Below, piece after piece: positions 26,918 through 30,092 of a stretch of 30,092 nucleotides of DNA. The notes beneath the pieces are model-generated. The model saw only the letters and a program-made list of their open reading frames with translations, was not told the DNA's origin and made no database searches. This stretch comes from a virus. Position 1 is the first letter of the stretch. Every line of letters begins with the position of its first letter. Both the position numbers and the translations under genes were made by a program. Where the stretch lies: the IMG/VR virus record IMGVR_UViG_3300008261_000100, positions 1-30,092 of that record; one strand, given 5' to 3'.

Positions 26918-27367
26918 TCAGATTTTACTCATCCAAAGAAAATAATTTGTTTGATTACTCGAACCTGGCGTTATATCAATGAACTTTAAACCTTCAATCT
27001 TACCACTCTTTAAATTGTATTCGTAGATTGTCCCACTTAAATTACCCCAAGACGTTCCGTTAATCGTCATATTAAAACCACCACCGGTATAATACAATGA
27101 ATATTTTGAGACATACCCATTGTATTTATAACTTGTGTTAGATGTAAACTGTAACGTATCACTAACATTCACAGGATTTCCTATTCCCCCAATTCTAATT
27201 CCCGTTAATACCCAAGTCGTACCTTTCAATGTTGGTATTGAATCTGTAACTGTGTCTGTCACATATGGATATGTGATGATAGGTTTACTCTCTTTTGGTT
27301 GGGGGTCTTCTTTATAACAAGAACTCACCCCCAACACCACCAACAATATGTAAATTAGTTTCATCAT
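26918..27367 (-). CDS. Lipoprotein with lipocalin-like beta domain, 149 aa
   Basis: Signal MMKLIYILLVVLGVSSCYKE has a lipobox with Cys 17. A proline-rich linker follows, then a beta-rich domain: GTTWVLTGIRIGG, DTLQFTSNTSYKYNGYVSKY, GFNMTINGTSWGNLSGTI, and a FIDITPG...YFLWMSKI end. This layout resembles small lipocalin-like lipoproteins of Bacteroidota and their phages. It is exported to the envelope. Role unknown; superinfection exclusion is possible. The start overlaps the upstream gene stop (ATGATG). Confidence 0.8.
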   Translation of the reverse strand: MMKLIYILLVVLGVSSCYKEDPQPKESKPIITYPYVTDTVTDSIPTLKGTTWVLTGIRIGGIGNPVNVSDTLQFTSNTSYKYNGYVSKYSLYYTGGGFNMTINGTSWGNLSGTIYEYNLKSGKIEGLKFIDITPGSSNQTNYFLWMSKI

Positions 27368-27642
27368 TTTGTTACCAATGCTTCGATTTTACTTTTAACG
27401 TGGTCTGATGAGGTATACTCAGTCTTACCTGTTTTGATAATTGAATCAACCAAATGTTTAAATGGAACGTGAACTAAGAAGTCAGTTCCGTTGAAGAATG
27501 TTAAATCTTCTTTCTCAACTAAACACCCGTGAATCGCTTTAAGGAATAGTTTGAATTGTGTTCCATCAATGAATGTCTCATCTAATACAAGTCCAAACTT
27601 CTCGTGTTCTATTTTAATGTTATGAAAACTATTAATCACCAT
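27364..27642 (-). CDS. Hypothetical protein, 92 aa
   Basis: Soluble protein with strand-like first half (FGLVLDETFIDGTQFKLFLK) and a VPFKHLVDSIIKTGKTEYT segment. I have no firm family. A TATATTTG box (27672-27665) sits upstream of its ATG, lacking a clear -33 box, so it may be read from the better promoter near 27805. Confidence 0.7.
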   Translation of the reverse strand: MVINSFHNIKIEHEKFGLVLDETFIDGTQFKLFLKAIHGCLVEKEDLTFFNGTDFLVHVPFKHLVDSIIKTGKTEYTSSDHVKSKIEALVTK

Positions 27643-27672
27643 ATCTCAAATTTTAAATGTTTTACAAATATA

Positions 27673-27786
27673 CTAAATTTCTGAATTCTTGTGCTTACTC
27701 TTTCTGTAATATTTTTTCTTATTACGATAGATGTTAGGTCTTGTTGCCATTCTTAATTCTTGTGGTGTTATCTCTATTGTTTTCAT
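27673..27786 (-). CDS. Small basic protein, 37 aa
   Basis: ATG 27786-27784 lies 18 nt below a strong host-type promoter. The product (MKTIEITPQELRMATRPNIY followed by RNKKKYYRKSKHKN) is extremely basic in its C-terminal half. It is probably a nucleic-acid-binding early peptide, but charge is the only evidence. Confidence 0.6.
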   Translation of the reverse strand: MKTIEITPQELRMATRPNIYRNKKKYYRKSKHKNSEI

Positions 27787-27804
27787 ATCCTTTAATTATT
27801 TCAA

Positions 27805-27835
27805 CAAATATAATACTATTTTACAATTTCACAAA
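27805..27835 (-). promoter_or_regulatory. Bacteroidota-type promoter before the 37-aa gene
   Basis: The minus strand shows TTTTG (TTTG at 27835-27832), a 19-nt spacer and TATATTTG (27812-27805). It overlaps the 3' end of the gene at 27816-28055. Confidence 0.75.
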
Positions 27836-28055
27836 ATTTAAATGAACCTCCGTTATCAATATATAATTCCATTACAAATTCAACCTCATCACCCTCTTTT
27901 AAATTATGCTCAGTGAATGGGTCAAGAATGTCGTAACTGTAAAATACTTTTTCAACACTACTACCTCTTAACTCACCAAATATTTTCTTTGGGGAATGTT
28001 CAACCATTAGTTCACCACCTTGGTGGACAATTTTACCTTTTAATACCTTTGTCAT
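27816..28055 (-). CDS. Small beta-rich hypothetical protein, 79 aa
   Basis: The sequence MTKVLKGKIVHQGGELMVEH ... LKEGDEVEFVMELYIDNGG is a pattern of short strands that suggests an OB- or cold-shock-like barrel, though no RNP motif is seen. Its ATG overlaps the smpB stop (ATGA), so the two are translationally coupled; it may assist or accompany SmpB. Confidence 0.65.
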   Translation of the reverse strand: MTKVLKGKIVHQGGELMVEHSPKKIFGELRGSSVEKVFYSYDILDPFTEHNLKEGDEVEFVMELYIDNGGSFKFCEIVK

Positions 28056-28486
28056 AAACCTCGTTTTAATTCTCTATTTATATCTCGTTCTTTAATCGAA
28101 TCTCTCTTATCCCATAACTTCTTACCTTTAGCCAACACAATCTCCATCTTAATCAATCCGGTCTCATTACGATACAATTTATACGGAATAATCGTTAACC
28201 CATTAATTAATTCGTTCTCAAGTTTACGTAATTCTTTCTTCTTCATTAACAATTTACGTTCCCTCATAGGTTCGTGAGCGTATGACACATTAGAACTAGC
28301 AATGTTTAATCCTTTAACATATAACTCACCATTCTTAAAGTAACAATACGTGTCAGTCATTGAAACTTTTGAATCACTGATTGATTTAACTTCAGAACCC
28401 TGTAGTTTAATCCCAACGACAAATGTCTCAACGAAAAAGTATTCGAACTTAACTTTCTTGTTAACTATATTCACTCTCGATTTCAT
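28052..28486 (-). CDS. smpB: SsrA-binding protein SmpB
   Basis: SmpB binds tmRNA and is needed for ribosome rescue by trans-translation. The family landmarks are all here: FEYFFVETFVVGIKLQGSEV followed by KS, SMTDTYCYFKNGELYVKGLN, YAHEPMRERKLLMKKKEL, LTIIPYKLYRNETGLIKMEI, and LAKGKKLWDKRDSIKERD. The 144-residue length is near normal, with a slightly short C-terminal tail. It is complete and apparently functional. No tmRNA gene is visible in the window. It has its own host-type promoter at 28492-28522. Confidence 0.95.
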   Translation of the reverse strand: MKSRVNIVNKKVKFEYFFVETFVVGIKLQGSEVKSISDSKVSMTDTYCYFKNGELYVKGLNIASSNVSYAHEPMRERKLLMKKKELRKLENELINGLTIIPYKLYRNETGLIKMEIVLAKGKKLWDKRDSIKERDINRELKRGL

Positions 28487-28491
28487 AGAAA

Positions 28492-28522
28492 CAAATATAG
28501 TTAATTTTATTTAACCTCACAA
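28492..28522 (-). promoter_or_regulatory. Bacteroidota-type promoter of smpB
   Basis: The minus strand shows TTG (28522-28520), a 20-nt spacer and TATATTTG (28499-28492), then a 6-nt leader to ATG 28486. The -33 box overlaps the divergent plus-strand element at 28521-28530. Confidence 0.72.
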
Positions 28523-28530
28523 TATTTATA
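28521..28530 (+). promoter_or_regulatory. ATATTTATA-type start-proximal element
   Basis: The plus strand reads AATATTTATA, then GAT and ATG 28534, with 4-nt TATTTAT-to-ATG spacing. It overlaps the smpB -33 box by two bases. Confidence 0.5.
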
Positions 28531-28533
28531 GAT

Positions 28534-28875
28534 ATGAATATTCGAATTAATAATAACAAGTTTGTAGTAAAAACTATGATTACCCCCAAGGATAAATCAA
28601 CCGGTATGATGGGGAAAAAGTTCACATCACCTAATCAAGGTATGTTATTTTTAATGGACGATACCGACCATTGTTTTTGGATGAAAAATTGTGTAATTCC
28701 TTTGGATATTATCTTTATTAAAGATGGTGTGATATCAAACATCCACCACAATTGTCCCCCTTGTAAATCAAAAGATTGTGGAAACTATTGTGGTGAAGGT
28801 GATATGATTTTAGAAGTTAAAGGTGGTACGTGCAAACGTTTAGGAATTAAACTTGACGACCGAATAGAATTTTAA
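28534..28875 (+). CDS. DUF192 family protein
   Basis: The DUF192 core is recognisable: KSTGMMGKKFTSPNQGMLFL, then HCFWMKNCVIPLDIIFIKDG and VISNIHHNCPPC, ending with LEVKGGTCKRLGIKLDD. At 113 residues it is a single domain. The family has no settled function; archaeal and bacterial members are small beta-barrels. Here it lacks the signal peptide that many bacterial members have, so it should stay in the cytoplasm. Five extra cysteines in the middle (CPPCKSKDCGNYC, plus one later) could bind a metal. It is a monocistronic plus-strand gene, and its stop overlaps that of the convergent gene. Confidence 0.85.
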   Translation: MNIRINNNKFVVKTMITPKDKSTGMMGKKFTSPNQGMLFLMDDTDHCFWMKNCVIPLDIIFIKDGVISNIHHNCPPCKSKDCGNYCGEGDMILEVKGGTCKRLGIKLDDRIEF

Positions 28876-30092
28876 CCTTCTTGTATTTTTTGTTGTAAGA
28901 CTCTTACAAATTCATTTTGAATCATCTTGGTGAATTTAACAGATGGTGAATCTTCTTCACTTTTTTGATAACTACCACCACCTGAAAATTTCTGAGGGTT
29001 TTTACCTAAATAACTAAGTCCTGATATATTCGTAATACATTTGTGACCTCCACTGTTTGCCATAATAATATCCCAAGCACTAACAGTTACTTTCTCCATT
29101 ATGGATTTTTGTTTATCACTTAAACTATTATATGGTTTTTGCATTATATCATTAATAATGCCCAGTAATTGAGGTCCGTTATTAATCTTACTAAATTTTT
29201 CACCATACAATGCTTCAAAATCTTTAAACGTAAAACCAACAGACTCAGTGTTCAATTTGTTCTCAGAGACCCATTTAATTGTTGATAACGGAACTTCTTT
29301 TTGTTTCAATTGAGATTCCCATTTACTTAACACCTCATCTTTAATCTCACCTAAATTAACACCTTTCAATGCTCTTTCCTTTTTGAATGGATTACAAGAT
29401 GCTTGAACTAAACCTAACGGCCAAGCAATAACTATAAAGTCAGCTTCAGGATTGTTTTTAAATGGTGTGTATCTATCATAAGAACCTGGTTTCATCATAT
29501 TACCACCACCGTATTGTACGATGATATTATCCATAACTTTAACGTTAGGATGATTTTTCATTGATTGAACGTAAGTATCTCTATTTTGTTGTAAAACGTC
29601 AACAGATGCGAACCCCTTCTCTTTCATAATCCTCTTAATGTTAGTTAAGATATTAAGTAAAGATGGTGTTGATTCCATAACCAATTCTTCTAAGAACCCA
29701 GGTTTGTTTTTAAACGCCAATAATAATTTATTAATCGTTAAACCAAGTGCCATTTTGTTTTTTGGAACTGATTTTTCTTTATCTAAGTTGAAGATGTAGT
29801 TATTTACCTCATCAACTGTAATATCGTTTGGTGCGAAATTCGCCGAATCAACTGTTGAAATTAATAACAAGTCATCGTTTGGAAATAATTCTTTCGGTGA
29901 TATTGATTGTGATATAGTTTCAACATTAGACCTTGACGACCTAAAGTTTGTTGCGGTCCCTGATTCAACCCCCGCTTGAGTATCGTGGTGGTCAGTGTGA
30001 ATAACAAACATTGGTTTACCGTGAGCAAAGTCAACCAATACCGGCATAACATCACCACTACCTTCAGGTTTTTTAATCGACCATTCTTTATC
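28872..30092 (-). CDS. DHH-like phosphoesterase family protein, 5' part cut by window edge
   Basis: The frame continues to the right edge of the window (codons before residue MPVLVD read through SIKKPEGSGDV), so the N-terminus is missing. About 406 residues are visible. FVIHTDHHDTQAG near the start is a DHH motif of the NrnA/RecJ-like phosphoesterase superfamily, where the histidines and aspartates bind Mn2+. The following part has DLLLISTVDSANF, an INKLLLAFKN region and, further on, IIVQYGGGNMMKPGSYDRY and NSGGHKCITNISGL, the latter like the GG-H of DHHA1. It is probably an exonuclease or nanoRNase; substrate unknown. Confidence 0.75.
   Translation of the reverse strand, partial: DKEWSIKKPEGSGDVMPVLVDFAHGKPMFVIHTDHHDTQAGVESGTATNFRSSRSNVETISQSISPKELFPNDDLLLISTVDSANFAPNDITVDEVNNYIFNLDKEKSVPKNKMALGLTINKLLLAFKNKPGFLEELVMESTPSLLNILTNIKRIMKEKGFASVDVLQQNRDTYVQSMKNHPNVKVMDNIIVQYGGGNMMKPGSYDRYTPFKNNPEADFIVIAWPLGLVQASCNPFKKERALKGVNLGEIKDEVLSKWESQLKQKEVPLSTIKWVSENKLNTESVGFTFKDFEALYGEKFSKINNGPQLLGIINDIMQKPYNSLSDKQKSIMEKVTVSAWDIIMANSGGHKCITNISGLSYLGKNPQKFSGGGSYQKSEEDSPSVKFTKMIQNEFVRVLQQKIQEG

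Noticed and set aside
29861-30058. 65-codon minus-strand frame within the DHH-like gene
   Set aside because: It is an alternate frame of the phosphoesterase-like gene, whose own frame is open to the window edge and has family motifs.
1-30092. CRISPR array, insertion sequence, tRNA or attachment site
   Set aside because: Reading both strands, I saw no regularly spaced repeats beyond the two ncRNA copies, no transposase, no tRNA-like fold and no integrase.

Overview
The window reads as a piece of a large, AT-rich (about two thirds A+T) tailed-phage genome whose host is probably a member of the Bacteroidota, most likely a flavobacterium-like lineage. The reasons are: dense packing of small ORFs with ATGA-type stop/start overlaps; almost no Shine-Dalgarno sequences, with starts instead following A/T-rich leaders such as AAATTATG; five promoters of the Bacteroidota housekeeping type (TTG, 18-20 nt, TAnnTTTG); and several small families that I recognise as typical of Bacteroidota phages. 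No structural (capsid, tail, terminase), replication or tRNA gene is visible, so this looks like an accessory/early region of a big phage genome.

Layout. 1-4380 (minus): DUF2452-like partial gene, small unknown genes, a phage Sir2 deacylase, an HExxH peptidase and a TagD-like cytidylyltransferase. 4417-5642 (minus): two genes with an N-terminal 'ITE' peptide, then a self-contained non-coding RNA unit (host-type promoter, two 92-nt-spaced structured repeats, terminator). 5656-7446: small gene, Nudix hydrolase, a plus-strand 3D/double-psi barrel protein and a third tagged protein. 7468-10939 (minus): a train of small genes including a T5orf172/GIY-YIG protein, a lipoprotein and a HAD phosphatase. 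11002-11837 (plus): an unknown gene and a second T5orf172 protein. 11834-14593 (minus): small unknown genes. 14676-18565: the 555-residue tagged protein and an OmpA-like tagged protein, alternating with plus-strand CAP and RlpA-like exported proteins. 18575-21800: a HAD phosphatase, small genes, a gene broken by a +1 shift, and an L,D-transpeptidase-like plus-strand gene. 22033-24755: a ferritin-like DUF5856 tagged protein, RmlC and a tagged acidic-tail protein. 24863-30092: a structured 3' UTR, an SPFH/prohibitin module, a lipoprotein, SmpB, DUF192 and a partial DHH-like phosphoesterase gene.

How it may work together. Two promoter vocabularies can be seen. Host-type TAnnTTTG promoters serve minus-strand runs of small (presumably early) genes, smpB and the ncRNA. 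A second element, ATATTTATWN, sits just upstream of isolated genes on both strands. Those isolated genes fall into two classes: single plus-strand genes, several for exported or peptidoglycan-active proteins, and minus-strand genes for otherwise unrelated proteins that share a short N-terminal peptide ending in [IL]-x-E. That peptide resembles the T4 capsid-targeting/prohead-protease cleavage signal, so the best hypothesis is a regulon of proteins packaged in the head. This is inference and not shown by the sequence alone.
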